The notes under the pieces are model-generated. The model did no database searches and was not told the origin of the DNA. It was given only the letters and a program-made list of their open reading frames with translations. A DNA stretch of 64,000 bases from assembly GCF_954871325.1 (NCBI RefSeq), contig NC_088776.1:945671-1009670 (forward strand), given 5' to 3'. How positions within the stretch are numbered: the stretch's first letter is position 1; the number at the start of each line of letters is the position of its first letter. This document shows positions 54,111-64,000 of this stretch, piece by piece. Source of the DNA: Gordionus sp. m RMFG-2023 (taxonomy: Eukaryota > Nematomorpha > Gordioida > Chordodea > Parachordodidae). The position numbers were made by a program, and so were the translations under genes.

Positions 54111-54437
54111 TTCTCCTCTCTATTTCATTTCTCAACTATTTTTTTAAAAATTCAACCGGAAAACTGAAGACATACAACTGCTTATTTATATTTATATATA
54201 TTTATATATAATTGTATCTTGTTAGGATAGAGACATTATCAAATTATAATATATATTATTTATGTCATTTTAATATTTTTTAAAAAAAATTATTATTATT
54301 ATATATCTCAAGAGTTTTCATGTTGATTAATTTTTTCTATAAATTTTGTATCATTTTATAGGGTTTTTGGTTTTCTTTTTTCAAAACAAAAAAGGGTATA
54401 TAAATTGAGATAAAAGAAACTGTTTAATAGTTTAAAT

Positions 54438-54661
54438 TAGTGTTATTAAAGGGCTCGTTTTAAGCCGATTTCTAAAAACGGATAACTCAATATTTTAGCC
54501 AGAATTATTACTTATGCCCTTTGAGATTTCGCTAATAGATATCCCAAATCTTTGATCCATCTACAAACAAAATCTTCTTCAGGTTTGCCTAATATCATTT
54601 TTTGAATGAAATAATAAGTTAGCCGTTTTAAAAAATTCGGCTCAAAACGAGAACAACACTA
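54438..54661. mobile_element. Palindromic MITE, full-length copy
   Basis: tagtgttattaaagggctcg at the left, cggctcaaaacgagaacaac and acta at the right, about 224 bases. Both inner arms (ggataactcaatattttagc and its inverse) are visible. TA at both outer edges. Confidence 0.88.
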
Positions 54662-54885
54662 GTTATTTATTAAATTTTGACATTTATAAATAACAAATAT
54701 TATAAATATGATCTAAGGATAAATCGAAAATATATTTTAAATTTAATGAATAGAATTAGGTGACTAAAATATATTAGAATTTTTTCCGGCCAATTTACAA
54801 ATTCTTAAATTGCACCTTTTATAATCGCTATTTTAAAATCCGATAATTATCTGTTTGTATTTGATAGAATCGAATACCTATTTGT

Positions 54886-56211
54886 CAAAGTTGGGCAATA
54901 CCGCGAATACTTGTATCTAAGATACAAGATAAAAGACCTTTTGTATCTTGTACTCAGTATCTTTTTGACATTATTAATAAGATACTAGTCTGTATCCAAG
55001 ATCCTTTATTCTGAAAAGAATCTTGTATCTTTTTAATTTTTATTCTCTTGACTAAAGATACAGATACAGATTCTAACTAATATTCATGTTCAAAATTTTA
55101 CATATCACTCACAGTATACATCTTATTTTCTTCGAGAATCTTATAATTAATTTCCTTAGTTTTTTTTTCATCATATTTTAAATATAATGTCAAAATTAGC
55201 TGAAAATTTATAATTCATATTAAGGTAAATATAAAGTTGTTAAAAGGCTCATTTTAAGCCGGTTTTATCAAAACAGCTAACTCAATAAGCCAGAAACCTA
55301 AGTTTCAAGATTTCGTTAATGTATGCCTAGACCTTTGTTCCTTCTTAGCAAAATCTTCAGGCTAGCTTAAGATCTTTCTAAAACGAACCGTTTAATAACA
55401 CTAGGTAGATAGATAAATAATAGCACTATAAAGATAAATGTAAAGATTACATGTTTGGTTAAAAAGGGGCATAAGTTATCTTAAATATTCAAGCTTATAA
55501 TATTGCTACCTTTATTAAAAGCTGCCAAAGATCGATGAGAAATCGATTTTTAAGAAACTATTTTCCTATGATTTGAATATAATAAGGTTTTTTTCAATAA
55601 TACAAAAAACATTGAACTGGAGGCTTTAAATTATATTAAAGAAAGGCGAAATATGCTTAATTATTATCCTTTCGTTAAGGAAATTTTTTATAAATATAAT
55701 ACTGCCATACCTTTATCAGCTACAATTGAAAGGTAATTTAGTTTTAGCACAATGTTAAGTAGACCAAAACGGAAAAGGTCTAATGATAAATTATTTCAAA
55801 AATTTGATTATCTTATAAAATAATGAATCTATTTTAAATACTCTTTTGCAAATTAATATTTCAACTCCCATTAAAATACTAGTCTCCCTTCCCTATCTAT
55901 TCTAAGAATCGGATATTACTAATTAAAATGCCTGATTATTATAATTAACTCATCATTGCAAATCCTCATTCTTATTATATGCATATGTTATGTTCTTCAC
56001 AAATAAATAATAAAAATTATATTTTATAAACTATTCTAAAATAATTGATAATGATAATTTACAAGTATCTTGTATTTAAGATACTCTAATTAGGCATGTA
56101 TCTTTTTGATATTTTATAAAAGATACTAGTATCTGTATCTAAAATTCATTTTTTTACAAAGAATCTGTATCTGTATATAGATTCTATTTCCGGAGGATAT
56201 GCCCAACTCTG
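54886..56211 (+). mobile_element. hAT element with perfect 8-bp target duplication, decayed
   Basis: The element starts caaagttgggcaatac and ends atgcccaactctg, near-perfect inverted tips. It is flanked on both sides by ctatttgt (54878-54885 and 56212-56219), an exact 8-base duplication as hAT elements make. Subterminal regions at both ends are rich in gatac/gtatc motifs. In the middle, 55615-55825 encodes the hAT C-terminal dimerisation block (NYYPFVKEIFYKYNTAIPLS, then SATIER, FSFSTMLSRPKRKRSNDK) with one stop. Most of the transposase is absent, so it is a deletion derivative. A palindromic MITE (55234-55403) is nested inside. Confidence 0.9.
55234..55403. mobile_element. Palindromic MITE nested in the hAT element
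   Basis: agttgttaaaaggctcattt at the left and aaccgtttaataacactagg at the right. It is shorter and more diverged than the copy at 54438, only 600 bases away. Because it lies within the hAT borders it inserted after the hAT did. Confidence 0.75.
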
Positions 56212-56689
56212 CTATTTGTTTGTTTAATTATATTTGTTTTTGTGCATTAAGATAGAACTGCCCTAAAATTGGTTGTAATTATTTTTAATTATTTTTAACA
56301 AAATCTCCATTAACTTCATCATAAGTTTCAGGGTTGAATTTACTTAGAAAAAAAAAATAAATAATTATATATATATAACTAATTCTGAACGGTAGAAATA
56401 GTAATTAAACCTAGAAGGCGAGAAAAATTAATAAATAAAATTATCGAGAAAAAAATAAAATTCTTTGTTCTGACTTCAGAGCCTTGTTTGAACAAACAAA
56501 AACACGATTTTTTATCGTTCTTAATATGCTTTCGAGAAAGGAGGAACATAGAATTTTTAAAGTTTTTTGAAGAAAAATTGTCAACGGTGGCGGTACGGTA
56601 TACCGGTAAAAATATAGCGGTCTTTCATTGTTAAAAAAAATAAAATAATAGGAATTAGGAACATGTTTGGAAACCAATATGGATTAATT

Positions 56690-57775
56690 TAATAAAAATT
56701 TAGCCATCACATGGGACGATCCTAAAGAATATTTCTAAATTAGTTCAGAACTTAGCTTAGAAATTTGCCATTCAAATTTCTTATCACGGCTCCATATATT
56801 AGTCTTTCATTTTAAACATTTCCTTAAATTTATATATTTTGCCTTTTGTTTTTGAAATAAATTTTTTCTTATTTAAAAAAGCCTTCTATCAGATACCTCT
56901 TTTGTTAATTTATAAAAGATTTTAAAAAGAAAAAAAACTTAAAGATTGAAATTAAATTTTATCAATTATATTTCAAACCTACAAAGTCAGCCTTTAATAT
57001 AATATACATATCGTATAATTTAAAATTTAAATTAAATTTTAAACTTGTTATTGTATACTTAAAACTTTAGTATGACCTTTGATCCTATTTCTTACCAATA
57101 TTTCTTGTTTATTTTTATTAAATATTTAAAATTTCCCTTTGTTTTTTTTTTCTAGAGAGAACAAATTTTAAAATAAATTAAATTTATTGATATAATATTT
57201 ATAAAATTGCATGAATATGATAATGATATAAATTTTAAACCAGGATTTTCCTGGAGGAGGGAGGGGGCATTCCCTATAAATTTTATTAAAGATCTTCTAA
57301 GATCAGACATTTGAGCTATGATTTTTGATAAGTGTCATTATTTTAAAAAAATTATTAATTTTTAATTATAACTATTTGTCCTCTAACCATCTATTTTCAC
57401 TAAGTGTAAATTCCTGGTTAAGTGACGTAATATGTCATTCAAATGGAAACCTTAAGTTTCTTATTTAAAATATCATCCCACCTTTTTATAGAAAAGTTCT
57501 TTATAGCTCGATTTGATTAGGCAAATGTCCGAAATGTCATATTATATTTTATAATAATAATTTTATTCTTCTTTCATTTACCTTAAAATAAATAAAGATT
57601 TTAAAAAAAAATATATTATGAAATTATTAATAATAAATATGCAATATCTCTCTTGAATTAACGTGAATACGACGGAGATAGTATAATATATCGACAAAAG
57701 TTCTAATACACTTGAGTTTTGCTGGAAGAGGATAATATTGAATTTCGTTTAAAATTCAAAAATTTAAGACTTTTA
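56690..57775. repeat. Segmental duplication, 5' flank of FAS1 copy C (partner about 47030-48515)
   Basis: Same landmark order as the copy B flank, ending in gacaaaagttctaatacact and gaatttcgtttaaaattcaa. It shows that copies B and C arose from duplication of a unit that includes at least 1 kb of upstream DNA. Confidence 0.85.
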
Positions 57776-58115
57776 CCATAATAAATAAATATATATTTAT
57801 ATCTCCACTAACCCATATAATATCTTATTCAAATATGAGTTCCTTTTAATATAACCAATTTCTAATAATTTTTCAGCGTGAGACTCTTATAACCAATTAA
57901 CGACTAATGCATAAAGTAATATCCTCCCTCCAAAAATCTATAAGCTCAGGCTTTTACCCCTTAATAATAATGTATATTTCTATCTCCACAATACATACCA
58001 TGTCTTACTCAAATATGAGATTCTTCTAGTTATAACCAGTTTTTAATAATTTTCAGCATGAGGCTATTATAAACTGATTACCAAGTGCATAAAGTAATAT
58101 CAGCCAAAAATTATA
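57769..58115. repeat. Tandem duplication (about 180-bp unit) upstream of the copy C start
   Basis: Unit 1 begins near gacttttaccataataa and unit 2 near ggcttttaccccttaataat (57951). Both contain tatttatatctccac / tatttctatctccac, a tcaaatatgag block, ataacca(g/a)ttt with taataattttcag, and gcataaagtaatatc. It ends about 440 bases before the ATG at 58553, so it lies in the presumed promoter or 5' leader region. Confidence 0.85.
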
Positions 58116-58292
58116 TAATTGGATCTTGGATCTGCATATCTCGAATTATAATGCCTGATCTATAAGCATTCTTTTAGGTTCCTATGAACCAAAAATTAGA
58201 AAAAAAATTTTTTTCTAAGAAATTTATAATCTTTTAAATATAAAATATATCTAATTTTTTGAGATTGATCCTTCGTTTTTATTTTTTCTTTA

Positions 58293-58294
58293 TT

Positions 58295-58350
<56 letters not shown>

Positions 58351-58352
58351 TT
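58293..58352. repeat. (TTTC)n microsatellite upstream of copy C
   Basis: About 14 TTTC units, 200 bases before the copy C start codon. Confidence 0.95.
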
Positions 58353-58552
58353 CTCATATTACATTATTTATATTATTTGCTTAGACATAAAGAAATAAAT
58401 TCTTTTTACTAATCTAAGGTAGTAAATATTTTTGTTTTCTTGTAAAAAAGTATATAAATAAGTAAATAAAATAAAATTTTATATACATAATTTATATAAT
58501 ATTTATTTTTAAAATACATAATTTTTTTTTTTTGGAGAAAATTATTATTAAA

Positions 58553-58623
58553 ATGAATTATAAATTTTTGGCAATATTTTTCTCATTCTATATCCCAATT
58601 AAAACCACTGATTGGACAAATGG
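58553..58623 (+). CDS. Copy C exon 1: signal peptide
   Basis: The ATG at 58553 is followed by a hydrophobic run (FLAIFFSFYIPI) and TTDWTN. The donor is tgg/gtaatt, phase 2. The next exon begins with the single G that completes GG-G before PNVC, which fixes both the donor and the frame. No in-frame ATG upstream is needed. Confidence 0.85.
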
Positions 58624-61600
58624 GTAATTAGATATATTGATACATATTATTATTATAGTATTTCATTTACGATTAATTAATTTTAAAAACATTTTGGAGT
58701 TAAAAAATTATATCTAATAATTGGCCTTTCTATTATTATTGGCTAAAATAAAAGTAGATTCAATGCTTCGTTTTTTAAAAAAAAAATGATCAGCATCTTA
58801 GAATCATATCAACTAAGATGTAATACAGTTTCTAAAAGTAAATAATTAAGTTGTTAAAAAATATATATCGTTGTTTCTTCTTTTTTTTTCTTTCTCTCAA
58901 CAAATTATTTGTGGACATTTATATATTTCTAATTTATTTAGACTACGTCTCAAAATCGGTCGAATTTTTGTATTATTGTAGTTTAAAAATAATAAAGAAC
59001 TATTTGTTCTTTTGCCGTTAAAATTGAAACGTGTCAATCGCAGCGTTTTTCTAAACGCAAAAATTAAATTTTAAAAAATGCGTAAACGTAGCTATATTTA
59101 AATATGTAACGTCTAAATTTAAAACCAAGAAGAAAAAAATGTTGTCCAATTTAAACCAAACTCATTTATAATGCATTTTTTTCTTATTTCTAAAAGATGC
59201 GTTAAAAACGTTCAATTTGTTCTCGCCATTATTCGTTACCGAATGAAACATTGTTTCTAAATGTGTTAACATCGATAATATAATTTAATCCAAATTATCA
59301 TAATTTCTTTTTTTAAATATATATTTTTTTCAGGCCTAATGTTTGCGTCGAACATATCACGATAATGGAAAGGGTGCAAGAAAATTTTTCGAATTACCAT
59401 CTAATCAGAGCTAAAAGAACTAGCATATCAGCAATTAGTGAGCTAACCTATTGTCAAGATTATTACGATGTACATATATGCGAACATAGGTTTCACCACT
59501 TTATTAATTTTAATTTCAAATAACATTTTGAGTTTTTAAGTTGATATATTAAAGCTTATTTTACCTTTACATTGTTACTTGCAAAAAATTTATGTATCAA
59601 TATCAATGTTAATTATATTTTTTTCAATTTTTACAGGAGATTCATTAACATTTCCATTGAAATTTTAAACATATACATTTAAAAACAAAACTCACTGGAC
59701 AAACTTAACTTACTTACCTTTTATTTATTTGCCCCAAAAATCGGTTTAGTCCAAGCCCGCCTTTTAAACTATCCGCCTTAATATTGAGGTTTAGGTTTAT
59801 TAGCTCAAATGCTAAAAGATTCTTTTACAACACCTTTTGAAAACCCATAGATTAAGATGCAAAAACTAATTGTTGAATTAGTATTTCCAGAAATTTTCTA
59901 CGTGATATATGTCTTATCAAATGATAAATAAAAGCCGTTCTCGTAAAAACTAAAATTGATTTTCTAAATATATAATGATTCAAAATAAAATATTCTCGAT
60001 TTTACGAATAAAAACAAATTATTTTAAACATTTTTTTTACATGCATTTTAGGGAATGGCGAAATTAAGCCAGTTTTAGCGAACTTTTAGAAACAAAAAAT
60101 AATTAATTTGTGCATCATTTATTTTCTTCCCATTTTTAAAAACACATAAAATTATGCAGTATATACAGAGAACCTCGTTTGCTGGAGAAATTTGCTGTAA
60201 CATATTCTTGTTGCTACGGGTATACCACTGCAAAAAACCTTTCACAACCACATTGTAATCAAAGTTAGTACAATTAAATTTTTTTTTATTATAAAAGTAT
60301 ATTAAAAATTCAATTTATTAAATGTATTATATGTGTTAGCGTCAATGTATTATTTTGACAATTTTATATTATTTTTTGAAATTTGAAAAATCTGATTTTA
60401 CTGGAAAGATATTTTATCATGTTTGGAATTCCTATCTTATGAATTGCAGACAATTTCGCTGTTATCTTTTGAATCAATTATAATTTATATATATATATAT
60501 ATGGAAAATATATAAAATATAATATAAATTATATTAAGTTTAAAAATTTTAAAGTTCGTGGAAAAATTGCCTGGTATAATCAGAATTTTTATTAAAAACG
60601 CGCTATTAAAGTTGAAAAAAATATCATATTTAAGGAACGCTAACATATGCATCAAATGAAAATAAATATATATAATTTTATTTGCTTCTATAAGGTATAT
60701 AGATATTAAATATTCCGTATTTTTTTCTCAATAATGAATCATAAAATAAATTTCCCTCTTACCTTCACTAAGGGAAAAAAAATGTGTTTAAAAAAATTTG
60801 GTAGATTATTCTTTAAGGAAGCCCAAATTTTTCTAAGAAATTCTCTAGGTTTTAGCTAATTAATTACGATACAAAAATGATAAATGTAAGAGTTAATAAC
60901 TGAACAATATAATATAATTATTTCAAAAAATATCTTCTTTTTTTATATATATAAATCTTACATGTCCAGAATTTTAAAATAGTGATTTGATCATTGAATT
61001 AATATGATCACATAAAATAAAAGAGTTTACTATTAGCTTTCTCTGATAAGGGTTTCGCTATAAAAAAAATGGGATATTCGTTTCGCAATATAGTCTTCGC
61101 AGAATAGTAATTTAGCGCAATGTGAATTCGCGGTAAAAGTTTTGCTATAAAATTTATCACGAAAAAGTGAAATGTTTCGCTGAACAATTGCAACGTATGA
61201 TTTCATAACTAATTTTCTGTGTAATTAAAAAGGATATCGAAATTGCTATTTTAGAGCCATTTTTTTGTTGCTGACTAGTTTGATTAAAGATTTAGCGCCA
61301 TATTTCTGATTAGACAGTTTATCGTATTTTTTTTAGAGTCTCAGCCAAATTTTTTGGATAATTCGAGGCTCATAATCCTTTTCTATAGTATAGTTTAGAG
61401 TAAAGGATTTATGTTATTATCTGTATCAATTCATGAGGATTAAAATAATAAATATTTTTCTAATAATAGGTTTTTTAAAGTTTATATTCACTGCAAAATC
61501 TATCCAGTGTAAAATAAAATTCTAAACATCTGCAACTAAAATACCGAAAAAAAATTTGTAAAACTACTTATGAATTCGCTTGGACGTTAAAGTAATTGAA

Positions 61601-64000
61601 TTTCAAATTTCTATAAAAATAAATTGTTTTTAAAATACAAAATTATTAATTTAGGTTTGGAACTGAAGAACATGACCCAAACTCTCAAAGGCACTAATTA
61701 CATTCGCAACAATCCTTCAATAGTAAATACTTCCCATCTGTTAGAAATTCTAAATGATCATGGGAATATCACACTTTTCCTTCCGATTAGCAATTCTTCG
61801 GGTTTAGGTCTTGAACGGAATATTATTCCCGAATATTTGCATAGGGGTCTCATATTAAACGACATGCGAAGAGTCACGATGGGTAACGAATCACATGACT
61901 TACATTTCACGATTAACAAAACTAGAACGAGTACCCGATGGGCAGTTAACTGTGTACCCGTGATAAAGGATTATTTTACTACTCAAGGAATGATTTACAA
62001 ATTAAAGGATTATCTTCCTCGCACGAAACAAACTGTGTACGATTTCCTGAAGCAACAAGAACTCAACTCGACTATGGCAAAATGTATAAATATATTAAAA
62101 TACTTTTTATTATCTCTATGATAATTGTAAAAATTAGGCTTTTTTAAGTTTAAAGAATTTCACTACAAAATGATTAATTTATTTACCCTTTTTTTTCTTT
62201 CTTTCTTTCTTTTTCTTTTTTTTCTTTTATTTATTACTTTTATTTCTTTTATTTATCACTTTTTTTTCTTTCGCAAAATCGTTTCAATATCTTAAAACCA
62301 TTTTCGATTTCCTATTTAATTTAAAATTATCTTTATCCTCTTCCATAATAATGTTTTTTTTTTGTAAATGTAGATTTGATAGCCTCAGGATTAGCCAATT
62401 TGACTCTTGTTCCCGGGAAATATCATACTATCATCTTACCATCAAATTCAGCTATAAATCAATTATCTCCACAACTCATCCAGGAATTAGAATCTAATAT
62501 AGAATGTGCTAAAGGTTTTTATTTGAATTTTCTTACCATTATTCAATATTTTTTTCCTTCATTTGAAGGTAGGAATTATTTAATTTGATCATGACATCAA
62601 CTTCTTAAGTTGAAGATGTTCTTAAACTTTAGTAAAAACTTTAGTAGATTTTAATAAAAAATATTTCAAACACATTTTATTTAAGATATCTGTTTATTTA
62701 TATTTATATATTAAATTTTACATAAAATTAATTTAGATGTTAAAAATAAATTTATTAATTTTTAAATATTAATTGAAATAATAATTATAATAAATAAAAA
62801 AATATAATATAAAATTTATTTAAAATAAATTATAATATTCGAATTTCCTTTTATAAAAAATATTTCACGATTTTCTACTTTAACTTATTGCATTTTATTT
62901 TATATAATAATCAATTCAAATTTATATTCTAAAAAATAATATTAAATCAAGTGAAATATTTATATATGGCGTCAATCTGGCAATGTGTATTTTTTGAGCT
63001 TATCAATGTTTGGAATACCTAACCCTATAAATTTCACACAATTTGTCCATAAAATTTCAAAATTAATATAATTTATATTAAATTTTAATTATATTTTTTT
63101 TTAAATATAAATTAGATTATTTCGGATAAAATCCGATCTTTAAATTTTTAAAAACGCGCTCAAAAAATGATTTATAAAATTGAAAAAATAATATATTTCC
63201 GGAAAAAATACATAACGTATATTTGGAATCATAATGTAATTCTTAATCTTAGCTACCAATCATGTGTTTTTAACAGTTACATGCATAAGTTACCCCATAT
63301 TTACATATATATATAAAAAAACATCACCTATTTATGTATTGAGAATGGATATCTATATATTATTTTTTATTAAAAGAAACGCTTAAAATGCACGTAATCG
63401 CAAAATGGATTTGTCCTAATCTCTATAAAAAACCTCACGCAATTGAAACTTTAGAAAGTTCTACGGTAAATATCGGCTCTAACATGATAAATAATGGATC
63501 CATCATTGACACTCGCGTTTTATTCAACGGAGTTGTAATATTCGTGGACCTTGTCTTGATATCGAATAAATGTAAATCAAATCATTTTTTCCACTCTTCA
63601 TATTTATTAATTTCACTCAATTCCGAATTATTTCAATTCCATTTAAACAATTTCGATTGAGTTGGCATGACCATTTTAGATTTTACCCGGGTGTGTCCAA
63701 AATTTTTTATTTTACTTATATACAGGAATTACTCTAATCATAAAAGGGTCATATAACACCATGATCTTTCAGTATAATTAACCAATTAAAATTGTTGTTC
63801 TGGGGAGGAAAAGTGATTTTAATTTACTGAGTGAGTTATTAATTTTTTCGAAAATAATTTACGTAAACGTATACATGATATAGTTTTTCGAATATATAAA
63901 TTATAATTATAAAAGCCCTCTCATTGGTTAAAATCTTGCGGGGAGAACCGGAAGCCAATGAATTCTTGAATTACTTTAATAGATCTAACTTCACTCTTCT
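58553..64000 (+). CDS. EMI/FAS1 matricellular protein (TGFBI/periostin-like), copy C, 5' part
   Basis: Seven exons: 58553-58623, 59334-59489, 60160-60263, 61655-62083, 62374-62514, 63377-63571, 63916 to the window end. All junction phases agree (2, 2, 1, 1, 1, 1), giving 393 codons before the cut. Residues 1-19 form a signal peptide (MNYKFLAIFFSFYIP). Residues 24-111 are an EMI domain (GPNVC, then TYSCCYGY and a closing CNQ), as in periostin and TGFBI. FAS1-1 is whole within exon 4 (ITLFLPISNSS to GMIYKLKDYLP). FAS1-2 spans exons 5-6 (LIASGL, TIILPSNSAINQL, NGVVIFVDLVL). FAS1-3 starts in exon 7 (SLVKILRGEPEANEFLNYF). Such proteins are secreted matrix proteins that link collagen and integrins. 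No break is seen, so this is the probable working copy. The copy B exons predict a fourth FAS1 domain beyond the window. Confidence 0.88.
60160..60263 (+). CDS. Copy C exon 3: EMI domain core
   Basis: Begins after atgcag and encodes IYREPRLLEKFAVTYSCCYG then YTT and a terminal PHCNQ, matching the YxCCxGY and final cysteine of EMI domains. The donor aaa/gttagt, phase 1, joins to SLELKNMTQTLKG of exon 4. Confidence 0.88.
61655..62083 (+). CDS. Copy C exon 4: complete FAS1-1 domain
   Basis: A single 429-base exon holding a whole fasciclin domain: the N-terminal helix (SHLLEILNDHGNITLFLPIS), the middle part (YLHRGLILNDMRRV) and the C-terminal strand (GMIYKLKDYLP). In the later FAS1 domains of the same gene each repeat is split over two exons, so the gene structure changes between domain 1 and domains 2-4. 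Confidence 0.9.
62192..62280. repeat. (TTTC)n-like array in copy C intron 4
   Basis: TTTC units degrading to TTTTC and TTTAT. This is the position to which the copy B deletion junction maps. Confidence 0.88.

Overview
The window is AT-rich animal (metazoan, invertebrate-type) nuclear DNA. The evidence is spliced genes with long introns, an EMI plus fasciclin (FAS1) matricellular gene family (an animal architecture), a spliced M13 metalloprotease, several classes of decayed transposon, and many GAAA/TTTC microsatellites. The genus cannot be named from the sequence. No LTR element, endogenous virus, CRISPR array, rRNA or intact tRNA gene was recognised.

Layout. 1-0.4 kb: one exon of a first EMI/FAS1 copy (A), whose last exon is not seen; it is followed by a GAAA array and a palindromic MITE. 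1.1-1.9 kb: an A-B-A'(inverted)-B repeat whose two A arms encode the same short basic peptide. 1.93-6.47 kb: a satellite of about 22-bp monomers with a 154-bp higher-order repeat. 6.45-7.6 kb: a tandem duplication. 10.75-11.04 kb: a MITE. 11.2-13.2 kb: minisatellite and direct repeats. 13.6-16.9 kb: a decayed Helitron. 17-20.6 kb: mostly non-coding, with tRNA-like SINE pieces.

20.6-35.9 kb, minus strand: a complete secreted neprilysin-like (M13) gene. I resolved 18 exons whose lengths sum to exactly 766 codons with every splice phase matching. Its introns hold an RTE LINE, a possible hAT fragment, MITEs and microsatellites.

36-41 kb: no gene recognised; a telomere-like hexamer run and MITEs. 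41.3-45.1 kb: a decayed TIR transposon with inverted repeats of about 0.5 kb and a DDE-like transposase of a family I recognise but cannot name. 47-64 kb, plus strand: the second and third EMI/FAS1 copies. Copy C starts at 58.55 kb with signal peptide, EMI and FAS1 domains and runs off the window. Copy B (48.75-53.31 kb) is a pseudogene that lacks the exons for the signal peptide, EMI and first FAS1 domain. Between them lies a hAT element with a perfect 8-bp target-site duplication, itself carrying a nested MITE.

The two host loci fit extracellular biology: an adhesive EMI/FAS1 protein family expanded in tandem, and a secreted zinc endopeptidase. No functional link between them can be shown from sequence.
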